Assembly (NCBI GenBank): GCA_963850255.1
Contig: CAWKLL010000048.1
Span: forward strand, 1-64,000
Reading direction: 5' to 3'
Origin: J054 sp963850255
GTDB lineage: Bacteria > Pseudomonadota > Gammaproteobacteria > Steroidobacterales > GCA-2729495
DNA: 64,000 nucleotides
Shown: positions 1 to 8,411 of the stretch, piece after piece
Position numbering within the stretch: position 1 is the first letter of the stretch
How the letters are laid out: the number at the start of each line of letters is the position of its first letter
Notes under the pieces: model-generated
Database searches by the model: none
Told to the model about the DNA's origin: nothing
What the model saw: the letters and a program-made list of their open reading frames with translations, nothing else
Translations under genes and position numbers: made by a program

Positions 1-758
1 AGCCAGACTTCCGCGCGCTCACCCCCCATGGGTGCCCAGAGCCTGCTGCCCAGGTACTGCGCGTAGCGCTGTCCCGTGGCGCGCTCAATGATGAGTCCGA
101 GCAATTCGGCGTTCACATTGTTGTAGGAAAAACGGCTGCCTGGGTCCCAATCCAGCGGCGTGCGCAATTGCGCCGGGGTACTGTCACTGGCAAACAGCCA
201 CTGAAAGGCGTCACCAAAGGGGTTCAGGCTGAACGGATACTCGAGCAAACCACTGGACATCTGCAGCAGTTGTTCCAGGCTGATTTTGCCGCGCGGATCA
301 TCGCGCCATTCAACCAGGTAGCGGCCGACGGGATCCTGCACTGAGCTAATGGCGCCGTCGCGGATGGCGGCGCCAATCAGCACCGGCAAAACGCTCTTGT
401 GCATGGATTGCGACTGCGTCAGTGAATCTGCTGACCAGCCGTCTGCATACCATTCGGTCTGAATCGCATCTTTGTGCATGACGATTAATGCGAAGGAGCC
501 CTGCTCGGCAGCAAACTCGCGCATGGCAGCCAGGCCGGCCTCGCTAATGCTGCGCTGCTCAGCTTGTGCCACGGATAATTCGCCCGCCTGCAGATTGCTC
601 GGTACCTCGCGCGGCTGCAGATTTTCGTAGTTGCCATCCTGCGGTTCAAATAGCGTAAAGAATCGCTTCACCAGCAAAGGGTCTGAGAAATACAGACCGG
701 TGATGGCGAGATTCGCCGTGCCGATCAGGATCAGCAGCAGGTTTAGCAGTTTTCGCAT
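1..758 (-). CDS. Serine hydrolase, beta-lactamase/esterase family VIII (C-terminal part outside window)
   Basis: Leftward gene cut by the window's left edge; 252 codons are visible from an ATG at 758. An N-terminal hydrophobic stretch of about 20 residues looks like a signal peptide or membrane anchor. About 115 residues in, S-M-H-K fits the SxxK nucleophile motif of penicillin-binding-like hydrolases, preceded by the typical 'TQSQSMHKS' context. Further on, 'RFSYNNVN' supplies the YxN motif, followed by 'AELLGLIIERATGQ', usual for class C beta-lactamase-like esterases. The third motif (HxG/KTG) would lie beyond the edge. Substrate cannot be inferred; many relatives are esterases or D-amino-acid peptidases rather than antibiotic hydrolases. 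Confidence 0.85.
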   Translation of the reverse strand, partial: MRKLLNLLLILIGTANLAITGLYFSDPLLVKRFFTLFEPQDGNYENLQPREVPSNLQAGELSVAQAEQRSISEAGLAAMREFAAEQGSFALIVMHKDAIQTEWYADGWSADSLTQSQSMHKSVLPVLIGAAIRDGAISSVQDPVGRYLVEWRDDPRGKISLEQLLQMSSGLLEYPFSLNPFGDAFQWLFASDSTPAQLRTPLDWDPGSRFSYNNVNAELLGLIIERATGQRYAQYLGSRLWAPMGGERAEVW

Positions 759-828
759 GAACGGGTCTTTCTTTTTGTGAATGGTTGACGGCGCCGAGAC
801 TAGACCAGCCGGCCACAGCTAACAACAT

Positions 829-1005
829 TTAGTCGTCCACTTGCAGCCTGCGTCGGCCCTCGGCCAGATCGCTGAACTGGATCATACGCAGTAGTGGGTC
901 GGCCTTGAGCTGCTCGACGCCAGCGCAGCAGAGCCATTGCCAATCCGGCATGCTCGCCGGCAACAGCCACAGCTGGGAAAATCGTAGCGGGGTCCCTTGC
1001 CGCAT
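829..1005 (-). CDS. Possible 58-residue small protein
   Basis: A short leftward reading frame (ATG at 1005, TAA at 829) rich in W, L and Q, between the serine hydrolase and the secreted protein that ends at 1058. The same frame is open upstream without ATG/GTG/TTG and there reads 'VASLAGCTTT', which resembles a lipobox, so the true gene may be a lipoprotein whose start has been lost. I recognise no family. Spacing and strand match its neighbours, but coding evidence is weak. Confidence 0.25.
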   Translation of the reverse strand: MRQGTPLRFSQLWLLPASMPDWQWLCCAGVEQLKADPLLRMIQFSDLAEGRRRLQVDD

Positions 1006-1057
1006 GCTGGTGGTGGTGCAGCCGGCGAGGCTTGCAACGGCGCCGACCGACTGACGC

Positions 1058-1729
1058 CTACATGCTGTTCAGTAAGGCCATCAACTGGTCTTTGTATTTT
1101 TCCACCAGGCTCATATTGCCCGGCGGCTGCTCCTGTATTTCGCCGAGCATGCCCATGGCTTGATCGAGTTGCTGGCGCAGCATGTTTATTTGCTCTTCGC
1201 TTAGCTGGCCTTCCATTTGCTTGAGCATCTGCTCGCGCTGCGCGGTCGCCGCCTCTATTTCACTTTCCCGGCCCTTTGATTCCAGTCCGGCGATAGCCAG
1301 TCCGATGCTGTAGGACACTTGCTGAAAGGTCTGTGGGCTAAAACCGAAGTCATTTAGCACGCCCATGGCCTTTTGATTAAAGCTCATCAGCTCGCCCACG
1401 TTCTGTGGGTCGGTGCCCATCAACTCGCTGCTCATGCCAAGGTCCTTCAGCGCAGGCAGTACTCCCATGAAATTGGCGATGTCCTTTTCTGTCAGCGTTA
1501 CCGCCTCGGGCATGGCCTGGGTGGCGCCACCCTCACCCGAGTATTGACGCTGCAGGGTCTCGGCCTGCTGGCGCGCCTCCTCGGCCGACATCTGGGCAGC
1601 TGCCGTTGCGGCGAAGCCCAGCAGGCAAAGGGTGACTAATAGTTTCTTAAGTATCTTGAAAATCCTTCGGTGAATTTTAGTGTCAGCTGCCGCGCATCCG
1701 TTTGCGCACCATATCGCCGGCTTCCTCAT
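1058..1729 (-). CDS. Small secreted protein, start codon uncertain
   Basis: Unknown exported protein. The clear part is a signal peptide (hydrophobic core 'LLVTLCLLGFAATAAA', cleavage before QMSAEE) followed by about 180 residues of mostly helical, Q/E/M-rich sequence without cysteines. Near the C-terminus come 'LSEEQINMLRQQLDQAM' and a final 'ALLNSM'. The in-frame ATG used here (1729) lies inside the upstream nitrilase-like gene and would put 25 odd residues before the signal peptide. A good ribosome site (GAAGGA, 1668-1663) stands 8 bases before an ATA at 1654, exactly where a natural signal peptide would begin. The real start is therefore probably 1654, by an unusual or altered start codon. 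It follows the nitrilase-like gene and probably shares its transcript. Confidence 0.7.
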   Translation of the reverse strand: MRKPAIWCANGCAAADTKIHRRIFKILKKLLVTLCLLGFAATAAAQMSAEEARQQAETLQRQYSGEGGATQAMPEAVTLTEKDIANFMGVLPALKDLGMSSELMGTDPQNVGELMSFNQKAMGVLNDFGFSPQTFQQVSYSIGLAIAGLESKGRESEIEAATAQREQMLKQMEGQLSEEQINMLRQQLDQAMGMLGEIQEQPPGNMSLVEKYKDQLMALLNSM

Positions 1730-2885
1730 AAGTCTCCGGCAGTTGATCCAGGAACGCATTGGGCTGGAATGCCGGCTGGTAAGCCTGTAGCACCGGCACG
1801 ATCAGGGCGGCGGGAATTTCGCGGAAACGCCGGGTTTTGCGGAAATCAGCGATGGGAATGCGCGCAAAGGCGAAATCCTCATGCGGATTGCTGGTTTTAC
1901 CAATCGCCATGCCGCGCGGATTAACAATCACGGTGCCTTCACTGGCTGCGCCGGCGGCATCGGGGAAGCCAATGTTGTCGGGCGATACGGCATTGCCGAC
2001 GCCGACAGTGTAAATCCGGTTAGTTCGCGCCGTGGCCATGGCTGACTCGGCGTTGGATCCGCCGGTTACCGACATGATCAGCAGCTCTGCACCCTTCAGC
2101 GCCAGGCACTGATAAATCATCGGCTCCACGCCCACGGCGGTCATGGCGATGTTGCCGATGTCCGTGCGGGCGATGGGCAGGGTGGCGTCCCAGCCATACA
2201 TTTCCACGTAGCGATCCAGCACGTCGTATACGGTAGTACCAATCAGCGCACCGGCGCCGAACAGACCGAGAATATTGCGCGCTTTCCATTGTTTGGAAAC
2301 GATGTTGCCGTCCGGCCCGACGATTACGGACATGTTAATCACATGGTCCGGCCAGTCTCTTTCCTTCGCATAGCAACCAAAGGCGATATAGCAGCCGAAG
2401 TGCCTGGCGCGTTCCGCGATAACTTCGACTTCCGGCCCCGGTAGCTCAAAGGCCACCTGGTTAAGCTCTCGTCGTGTCCATGGTTGAAAGCCCTGTATCG
2501 GGAATTCATGCATGCACAGCAGATCTTGCTTGGAACCCCAGCGACGCTCGCCGTCCCAGGCGTCGGGCGAACCCTGGGCGTTGTTAATCAGCTTGACCGC
2601 GTGGTCAAGATTGGCCTGCATGCTGCGCTTAAGGTTTTTGACGTCTACCGCACGCACGCGCGACTGGATGGCGGTTACGTTGATGGAGTCCTGGCGCAAC
2701 TCGGTGGTGGCATAGACTCCCCCCTGAGCCGCAGAAATACCTTTGTCACTTTGCGTATGTGCGCCGGCTTGAGCCCGGTCGGGCGCACCGGCCAGCAGCC
2801 CGGCCAGTCCCGCTGCGCCGGCGCCGGCCAGCAGCTCGCGGCGCTGAGGACTAAAGTCTTCCGGCTTGTCTTTTTTGTCTTTCAT
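1683..2885 (-). CDS. Tat-exported nitrilase-superfamily protein lacking the catalytic cysteine
   Basis: 400 residues of carbon-nitrogen hydrolase fold. The N-terminus has a twin-arginine signal (PQRRELLAG, residues 13-21, then an Ala/Gly-rich hydrophobic stretch to about 40), so it should be exported folded. The family's Glu is present (MHEFP, E127) and so is the Lys (KQWKARN, K201). At the nucleophile position, ten-odd residues before the conserved 'LKGAELLI' block, the sequence reads NIAMTAVGVEP, with Thr249/Ala250/Val251 where Cys is expected. The nearest Cys (260) is 11 residues too late. It is either a non-enzymatic member or one with altered chemistry. The C-terminal 60 residues extend beyond the core. 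The gene next downstream is a small secreted protein. Confidence 0.85.
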   Translation of the reverse strand: MKDKKDKPEDFSPQRRELLAGAGAAGLAGLLAGAPDRAQAGAHTQSDKGISAAQGGVYATTELRQDSINVTAIQSRVRAVDVKNLKRSMQANLDHAVKLINNAQGSPDAWDGERRWGSKQDLLCMHEFPIQGFQPWTRRELNQVAFELPGPEVEVIAERARHFGCYIAFGCYAKERDWPDHVINMSVIVGPDGNIVSKQWKARNILGLFGAGALIGTTVYDVLDRYVEMYGWDATLPIARTDIGNIAMTAVGVEPMIYQCLALKGAELLIMSVTGGSNAESAMATARTNRIYTVGVGNAVSPDNIGFPDAAGAASEGTVIVNPRGMAIGKTSNPHEDFAFARIPIADFRKTRRFREIPAALIVPVLQAYQPAFQPNAFLDQLPETYEEAGDMVRKRMRGS

Positions 2886-3337
2886 CGCAATCTCCCGTCA
2901 ATCCAGCCCGCCGTCATCATGCCACCACCGCTGCGCGGAGCCAAAACCGCCGGACGTTGCTAGATTGAAGCCTGTCAGCCAGCGGGGCGCCGCCAGACAC
3001 TGTAATGATTAGCCGCGAAAGCCTTGCCAAGTTTTACGATCGCGGCGGCGGCGAATCTTTTGCTGCAGACCGGACCGGCCTGATCCTGGCCACGGGCCCT
3101 CATGCTGATGTGACTTAATCTCGCATTGCGACCAGTTCAGCAGACTTGAGTCGATCCGCGCCGTATTTCTGACCCGCTTTGTTTGCCCCCGCTTGGCCAC
3201 CGGCGTGGCCTGCCGACGCTGCAGGCAAGAACTGTGATCCAGGTCTCAATGGTCTGCATCATCATCGATGAGAATGGTTGCTAATAAAAAGAGGACGCGG
3301 CCGCCTGGCCAGCGATCCCATAAGAAGAAGAATAAGA
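2886..3337. other. Intergenic region without a convincing gene
   Basis: About 450 bases between two divergent genes. A basic 63-codon frame on the minus strand (3009-3200, GTG start) has no ribosome site and no recognisable domain. The rightmost 100 bases are A/T- and purine-rich and probably carry the promoter and ribosome site (AAGAAGAAGAATAAGA) of the gene at 3338. I see no terminator, repeat or RNA gene. Confidence 0.5.
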
Positions 3338-3610
3338 ATGATTCGTCTACCTCTGCTTGCGGCTTTTGTGTTGCTTCCACACCTGTTTGCTCTCGCGCAT
3401 TCGGCAGATCTTGCGCTCAGGAAAATTGACTGCGAACAGATTCTGCAGCGCTGGGCAGAAGATCCGAATACGGTTCCACGCGATATCGTCCAGCGCTGCC
3501 GCGAGAAATTGAATACCAGCGTACTTGCCGATGTTCGCGAAAACGACGCTCAGCGAATTGGCATTTCGGCTGGCATTTTGCCTCCGGCATTGCGAGTGGA
3601 TCGGGGCTGA
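3338..3610 (+). CDS. Small secreted protein upstream of L,D-transpeptidase
   Basis: 90 residues starting at an ATG after a purine-rich leader. Residues 1-23 form a signal peptide (MIRLPLLAAFVLLPHLFALA, cut near HSA). The mature part is short, with two cysteines ('KIDCEQIL', 'IVQRCREKL') spaced to allow one disulfide, and no known domain. It ends 6 bases before the L,D-transpeptidase gene, so the two are almost surely one transcript and a periplasmic role with that enzyme is plausible. Longer upstream starts exist in the frame but lack the signal peptide at their N-terminus. Confidence 0.65.
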   Translation: MIRLPLLAAFVLLPHLFALAHSADLALRKIDCEQILQRWAEDPNTVPRDIVQRCREKLNTSVLADVRENDAQRIGISAGILPPALRVDRG

Positions 3611-3616
3611 AGTTCG

Positions 3617-4828
3617 ATGCGTAACAGGTCTGTTGAGGTGCGCGCGGCCGAAAGATGCGGCGCGCTCGGCCTGAGCCTGATCCTCGTCTTGATCCTTACG
3701 CAGCCCGTCAGTGCCAGTTATTCGCCAGCTGCCTTTGCCGGTCTTGACGCGGCTATTCGCAATTACCAGTCGCTGGTTAATAGCGGTGGCTGGCCGGAAC
3801 TGCCCGGCGGCCTGGATCTGCAGCTCGGCGAGCAGGATACGCAGGTGGCTCTGCTCCGTGAGCGACTGATACTAAGCGGCGACCACTTTGGTCCAGGCGA
3901 GGCCAATCCGTATTTGTTCGAGCCGGCGCTGGATAGAGCAGTACGACGTTTTCAGGCGCGCCACGGGCTGCCGGAGAACGGCATCGTGTCGAAGCCGGTG
4001 CGCGAAGCAATGAACGTGTCCGCCAGTATTCGCCTGGCACAGCTGCTGGCGGCGCGCGCTACCTGGCAGGAAATGTCCGAGCCTCTGGGCGAACGCTACG
4101 TCTGGATTAATTTGCCCAGCGCCAGTTTGCACGCCGTGGCCAATGGCAGCGTCGAGCTGAGTATGCGCACCGTGGTCGGCCGTCCGCGACGGCCAACGCC
4201 GGTGCTACGCAGCCAGATACGGCACCTGGTACTCAACCCTTACTGGACGGTGCCGCCGCGGATTGCCAAATATGACTTGTTGCCGAAGCAGCAAAAAGAT
4301 CCGGAATTTTTTACTTCGCGTGCTATCCGTGTGTTCGCCGGCTGGCAGACGGGCGATCCGGAAATTTTGCCCAGCGAGGTAGCGTGGCATGAGCTCGGTC
4401 GTGGTCGTAGCTTTCCGTATCGGTTGCGTCAGGATCCGGGTCCGGGCAATAGCCTAGGGCAGGTAAAGATTGTCTTTGATAACGACCAGTCTATTTTTCT
4501 TCACGATACACCGGCGCGCGGACTATTTGAGTTGGCCGAGCGCGCATTGAGTTCCGGCTGCGTACGCCTGGAAGATGCCCTTTCCCTGAGTCGCTGGCTG
4601 TTGTCCAACAACAAGCAGAGCGACCAGGCGCGAGTGGCCGGGCCGCGAGTACGCGGTCAACGCGCGCTGTGGTTAAGCGATCCAGTGCCGGTTTACCTGG
4701 TCTACTTCACCGCCTGGCTGGGCGAAGCCGGCGAAGTAAATTTTCGACCGGATATCTATGCGCGCATTCCTGAGCCACCGGCGGCGGCTGAAACACCGTT
4801 GACCGTGCGTCTTTCCAAAAGCCCCTGA
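3617..4828 (+). CDS. L,D-transpeptidase, YcbB/LdtD type
   Basis: 403-residue periplasmic enzyme that joins peptidoglycan stems through 3-3 cross-links (or reacts with other nucleophiles). A signal peptide occupies about residues 15-35. A peptidoglycan-binding repeat follows ('ALDRAVRRFQARHGLPENG', about 105-125). The YkuD catalytic domain spans roughly 160-335, with His296 in 'FLHDTPARGLF' and nucleophile Cys315 in 'ALSSGCVRLED', the SSGC variant typical of the YcbB branch. A C-terminal tail containing 'VPVYLVYFTAW' is also as in YcbB. Length is shorter than E. coli YcbB (about 615), mostly by a reduced N-terminal region. It lies directly behind the small secreted protein. Confidence 0.92.
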   Translation: MRNRSVEVRAAERCGALGLSLILVLILTQPVSASYSPAAFAGLDAAIRNYQSLVNSGGWPELPGGLDLQLGEQDTQVALLRERLILSGDHFGPGEANPYLFEPALDRAVRRFQARHGLPENGIVSKPVREAMNVSASIRLAQLLAARATWQEMSEPLGERYVWINLPSASLHAVANGSVELSMRTVVGRPRRPTPVLRSQIRHLVLNPYWTVPPRIAKYDLLPKQQKDPEFFTSRAIRVFAGWQTGDPEILPSEVAWHELGRGRSFPYRLRQDPGPGNSLGQVKIVFDNDQSIFLHDTPARGLFELAERALSSGCVRLEDALSLSRWLLSNNKQSDQARVAGPRVRGQRALWLSDPVPVYLVYFTAWLGEAGEVNFRPDIYARIPEPPAAAETPLTVRLSKSP

Positions 4829-4898
4829 GCCGGCCTGCGCTTGCCGGCCGATGAGGCGCGTTACACTCACCGCCGAACCATTGCGAAAGGATAAGTCC

Positions 4899-5666
4899 AT
4901 GCAACTCAAGCCGGGCGGCTGGCTGGCGCTAGTGCTGGCTGCTACGCTGCAAATCCTATCTCCAGTACAAGCGGACAGCAGCATGCAGGCAGAAACCATC
5001 GCCGTAATCGGCACAGGCAGAATGGGCGGTGCCCTCGGTCAGCATCTTGCCCGCCTGGGTCACCCGGTGGTGTACGGCTCACGACAACCGGATCGCGACA
5101 CTGTGCGCGAGCTGGTGGCCGCCAGTGGTGATCAGGCCCGAGCGGCCACCCCGGACGGCGCAGTCGCCGGGGCCGACATAGTAGTTCTGGCGGTACCCTG
5201 GAACGGTATTGAAGCGAGCCTTGCGCAACTCGGCAGTCTGTCCGGGAAAATTGTTATTGACGTCACCAATGCGCTGCGCATGAATGAACAGCGCTTAATG
5301 GAACTGGCCGTGGATGATTCCGCCGGCGAGAGAATCCAGACCTGGCTGCCCGAGGCGCGGGTAGTCAAGGCCTTTAATACCGTGGGCTTTCATATTCTTG
5401 CCGACCCGGCCGCCGCAGGCGGCGCGGTTAGCGTGCCGATAGCCGGCAATGATGCCGCGGCCAAGCAGCGAGTTGCGGAGTTGATTCGCGCCATGGGTCT
5501 GGAGCCTGCCGATGTGGGTCCGCTTCAGCATGCGCGGCATCTTGAAGGCATGGCAGTGTTGTACATGGTGCCCTACCTGAGTGGGCGCATGGACGATGTA
5601 TTCGAGTTTTACCTGCGCCGCGGCACCGGCCCGCAGGCCAGCGAAGGCGTTCGCGCGGCCGAATAA
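4899..5666 (+). CDS. Exported NADP-binding F420-dependent-oxidoreductase-like protein
   Basis: 255 residues. Start chosen at the ATG preceded by GAAAGGA. The first 25 residues form a signal peptide (LALVLAATLQILSPVQA). A Rossmann domain follows: 'IAVIGTGRMGGALGQHLA' is the dinucleotide-binding GxGxxG loop, then 'VVYGSRQPD' (the SR pair suits NADP phosphate), and 'VVKAFNTVGFHIL', a signature of the NADPH-dependent F420 reductase-like family (COG2085). Family members are normally cytoplasmic, so the signal peptide is odd; the periplasm should lack NADP(H). An internal Met (MQAETIAVIG, residue 29) could give a cytosolic form. The substrate is unknown. Confidence 0.8.
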   Translation: MQLKPGGWLALVLAATLQILSPVQADSSMQAETIAVIGTGRMGGALGQHLARLGHPVVYGSRQPDRDTVRELVAASGDQARAATPDGAVAGADIVVLAVPWNGIEASLAQLGSLSGKIVIDVTNALRMNEQRLMELAVDDSAGERIQTWLPEARVVKAFNTVGFHILADPAAAGGAVSVPIAGNDAAAKQRVAELIRAMGLEPADVGPLQHARHLEGMAVLYMVPYLSGRMDDVFEFYLRRGTGPQASEGVRAAE

Positions 5667-5680
5667 GTCTGACTTTCCGG

Positions 5681-7141
5681 TCAGTAGCGCTCTGCGCGCA
5701 AGATCTTCACTGCCTGGTCCGCTTGCAATTCTGCGGCCGGATCCAGGTCGTTAATAATCGCCGTCAGGTTTGTATCCCAGCGGTTGTCTTCGCGCTCACT
5801 GAGACTTTCCAGGCTATCGCCGGCCTGGGCATTTACTGCACGTAGCCGATAGCTGTATATGGAATCGCGTTCCTCTTCGGTCATTTTACGCAGACTGAAT
5901 ACTGCCTCGCGCATGACTTCGGTATAGCTTTCCAGGCCTGCGGCGATAATCTCGAACATGTTGCGCTCGGCCAGTACCCACAAGTAGTAGATGCTGACGG
6001 GCTCTTTGCCCGAAGTGTCACGGATGCGCACGTAGTGCGCGGGCCATTCGCCGATTTTTAGTGCTTCGACTTCATCCGGTACCACCTCGGCAGCCTTCTG
6101 CAGTTCGGCCACGAATGCCTGCGCATAGGCTTCCGGCGGCGCCGGCGGTCCTGCGGAACCGAGAATGATTAAAGCCCGGTTGTCGGCTTTCTTTGCGCCG
6201 ACAAAGCGCGGTGTATTGAGGGTTTCCCAGCCGGACGGGAAGCTCATGGCAAAGTCCATGTCGGGCTGTAGAAACACATTGTCACGGAAAAATCCGGCGG
6301 CCGGATTTTCAGCGCCCCACAATAGTCCGTCCAGGCGCTTATAGACTGCGGCCTGGTTAGCGGCAAAAGACGTCCCGGCCTGCCGGTTCAGATCGACGGC
6401 CGTTGACTGGATATTGCTGATTCGTTCGGGTGTCATCGGGTGGCTATCGAACCAGCTGAACTTACGCTGCTGGCCGGCTAGCAGCGTGACGGTTCGCTCC
6501 AGCGTCTCAAGTGCCGAGCCCAGCGCCAGCGGTGCATAGCCGGCTCGTGCCGACAGCTGCATGCCTATTGTGTCGGCTGCTTTTTCCTGGTCACGCCCGT
6601 AGGCAGACAAATAGACTTTACCCGCGCTTTCAATCGGCGCGTTCATAGCCTTGCCGACGTCCTGGCTGACCACCGCGCCTACCACTTTACCGGGTACCGT
6701 CAACAATCCAGGCAACCTGCTGCGCTGGGCCTGGCGGGCATGATGCCGTTCAGTCACATGACTGATTTCATGCGCCAGAATGCCGGCCAGTTCATCTTCG
6801 CTATTAATCAGTGCCAACAGTCCGCGCGAGATGTAGACATAACCGCCGGGAGTGGCAAAGGCATTGGGTTCGGCCTGGTCAATGACCTGGAAGCGAAAGC
6901 TATAGGGCGTTGGGCCGAGCTCCGTCACCAGTCTTCGGCCGATGCTGTCGACATAGTTCTTCAGATAGCTATCGTTATAGAAGCCGACCTGGTTCTCGAC
7001 CTGCCGCGCGACGCTGGAACCTGCCTGTTCCTCATCAGCGACGCTGATCCCGCCGGTGCTGCTGCAGGCCGTGAGACTGGCCAGGGCGCTTAGCAGCAGC
7101 CAGCAGCAGCGCTGCCTGTAGGTAAAAACTCGAGTTGGCAT
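5681..7141 (-). CDS. M48 family zinc metalloprotease lipoprotein
   Basis: 486 residues from the ATG at 7141. Signal peptide with lipobox 'ASLTAC' (Cys26) predicts a lipid-anchored periplasmic protein. The peptidase M48 domain follows: HEISH at 124-128 binds zinc and a later 'DQEKAADTIG' gives the third ligand, with 'FDSHPMTPERISNI' behind it. A long C-terminal half (about 300-486) resembles the region of periplasmic M48 quality-control proteases such as BepA but has no TPR repeats that I can see. It is likely a housekeeper for outer-membrane protein assembly. It is divergent from the lipid-transport operon at 7280. The longer upstream frame overlaps that promoter and is not used. Confidence 0.88.
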   Translation of the reverse strand: MPTRVFTYRQRCCWLLLSALASLTACSSTGGISVADEEQAGSSVARQVENQVGFYNDSYLKNYVDSIGRRLVTELGPTPYSFRFQVIDQAEPNAFATPGGYVYISRGLLALINSEDELAGILAHEISHVTERHHARQAQRSRLPGLLTVPGKVVGAVVSQDVGKAMNAPIESAGKVYLSAYGRDQEKAADTIGMQLSARAGYAPLALGSALETLERTVTLLAGQQRKFSWFDSHPMTPERISNIQSTAVDLNRQAGTSFAANQAAVYKRLDGLLWGAENPAAGFFRDNVFLQPDMDFAMSFPSGWETLNTPRFVGAKKADNRALIILGSAGPPAPPEAYAQAFVAELQKAAEVVPDEVEALKIGEWPAHYVRIRDTSGKEPVSIYYLWVLAERNMFEIIAAGLESYTEVMREAVFSLRKMTEEERDSIYSYRLRAVNAQAGDSLESLSEREDNRWDTNLTAIINDLDPAAELQADQAVKILRAERY

Positions 7142-7279
7142 GACGACAGCGATCCTTGCGGTTAATGCTGGGCTATAGCGATCAAAGGATTCAGCATAGC
7201 CGCAGCCCGGTGGTGACGACAATGCGCAGCAATACAGCGGCCGCTTTACCCGGCGCAGGCACAGCGGCACACTGCAGCT

Positions 7280-8410
7280 GTGAACGTCGCAAGTCTGCAA
7301 CTGGAAGTCGATGCTGCCGGAACACTGTGCGTCAGCCTGGCTGGCGATTGGCAGCTTGGTAACGAACTACCTGGACCCGATGCCGTGCTGGATCAGCTGC
7401 GCGGGCCTACGCCTTTGCAGACGCTGAGTTTCGACACGGGACGGCTGGACAGCTGGGATACCGGGCTGATTACACTGTTGATCGCGATTCATCGCAGCGC
7501 CGGCGCGCAGGGCGTAACGGTGGACGAAAACGGCCTGCCCGACGGTGCCCGCCGCTTGCTGGAGTTGGCTTCCGCAGTGAAAGTGCGCGACGACGCACGG
7601 CGCGGTCCGGTAGACAAGAATTTCTTTGAAGAAGTCGGCGATGCGACGCTGAATTATCTGGATAGCGCCAGACAGCTGCTTGCCTTTACCGGCGAGTTCG
7701 TGCTCTCGGTGCGGCGCTTCATGAAGGGTCGCGCCACCTACTTGCGCTCAGATCTGGTTCAGCACATCCAGGAAGCCGGCGCCGAGGCTTTCGCCATCGT
7801 CAGTCTGATCAGCTTTTTGATCGGCATGATTTTCGCGTTCGTTGGCGTGAAGCAGCTGGAGATGTTTGGCGCCGGGATCTATACCGCCAACCTGGTTGGC
7901 GTGGCCATGGTGCGCGAAATGTCGGCGATCATGACCGCCATCATCATGGCGGGGCGCACCGGCGCTGCCTATGCGGCGCAAATAGGTACCATGAAGGTTA
8001 ATGAGGAGATCGATGCGCTGAAGACCCTGGGTATCGAGCCCATGGACTTTCTGGTTACACCGCGGGTTTTTGCCCTGGTCCTGATGATGCCGCTTCTCAC
8101 CATGTACGCGAGCCTTCTCGGCATAATCGGCGGTCTTTGCGTTGCAATGGTAATGCTGGATGTGAGCCTGGTGCAGTATGTTGAGCAAACGGTCAATGCC
8201 ATCGGTCTGAATAGTTTGTTCGGCGGCCTGTTCAAGTCCGTGGTCTACGGAACACTCGTCGCCCTGGCCGGTTGCCAGCAGGGCATGAGCTGCGGCGGCA
8301 GCGCGATGGCGGTCGGGCAGGTTACTACGCGCGCGGTGGTCATGAGCATCGTCATGATTGTGGTCAGCGCGTCGATACTTACCGTCATTTATATCAACCT
8401 GGATATCTGA
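7280..8410 (+). CDS. mlaE: MlaE-family lipid ABC transporter permease with N-terminal STAS domain
   Basis: 376 residues from a GTG. Residues 1-100 match a STAS domain (strand-helix pattern around 'LQTLSFDTGRLDSWDTGLITLL'), joined to a MlaE/YrbE permease: hydrophobic segments from about 160 on, the loop 'MVREMSAIMTAIIMAGRTGAAYAA', the elbow 'INEEIDALKTLGI'-like stretch (KVNEEIDALKTLGIEPMDFLV), and C-terminal 'GCQQGMSCGGSAMAVG'. In E. coli the STAS protein MlaB is separate, so here B and E are fused. First gene of a four-gene operon (permease, ATPase, MCE protein, lipoprotein) for phospholipid movement between inner and outer membrane. Confidence 0.93.
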   Translation: MNVASLQLEVDAAGTLCVSLAGDWQLGNELPGPDAVLDQLRGPTPLQTLSFDTGRLDSWDTGLITLLIAIHRSAGAQGVTVDENGLPDGARRLLELASAVKVRDDARRGPVDKNFFEEVGDATLNYLDSARQLLAFTGEFVLSVRRFMKGRATYLRSDLVQHIQEAGAEAFAIVSLISFLIGMIFAFVGVKQLEMFGAGIYTANLVGVAMVREMSAIMTAIIMAGRTGAAYAAQIGTMKVNEEIDALKTLGIEPMDFLVTPRVFALVLMMPLLTMYASLLGIIGGLCVAMVMLDVSLVQYVEQTVNAIGLNSLFGGLFKSVVYGTLVALAGCQQGMSCGGSAMAVGQVTTRAVVMSIVMIVVSASILTVIYINLDI

Positions 8411-8411
8411 G

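Noticed and set aside
3009..3200. Basic 63-residue leftward frame
   Set aside because: GTG start without ribosome site, no domain, composition as expected for an out-of-frame stretch.
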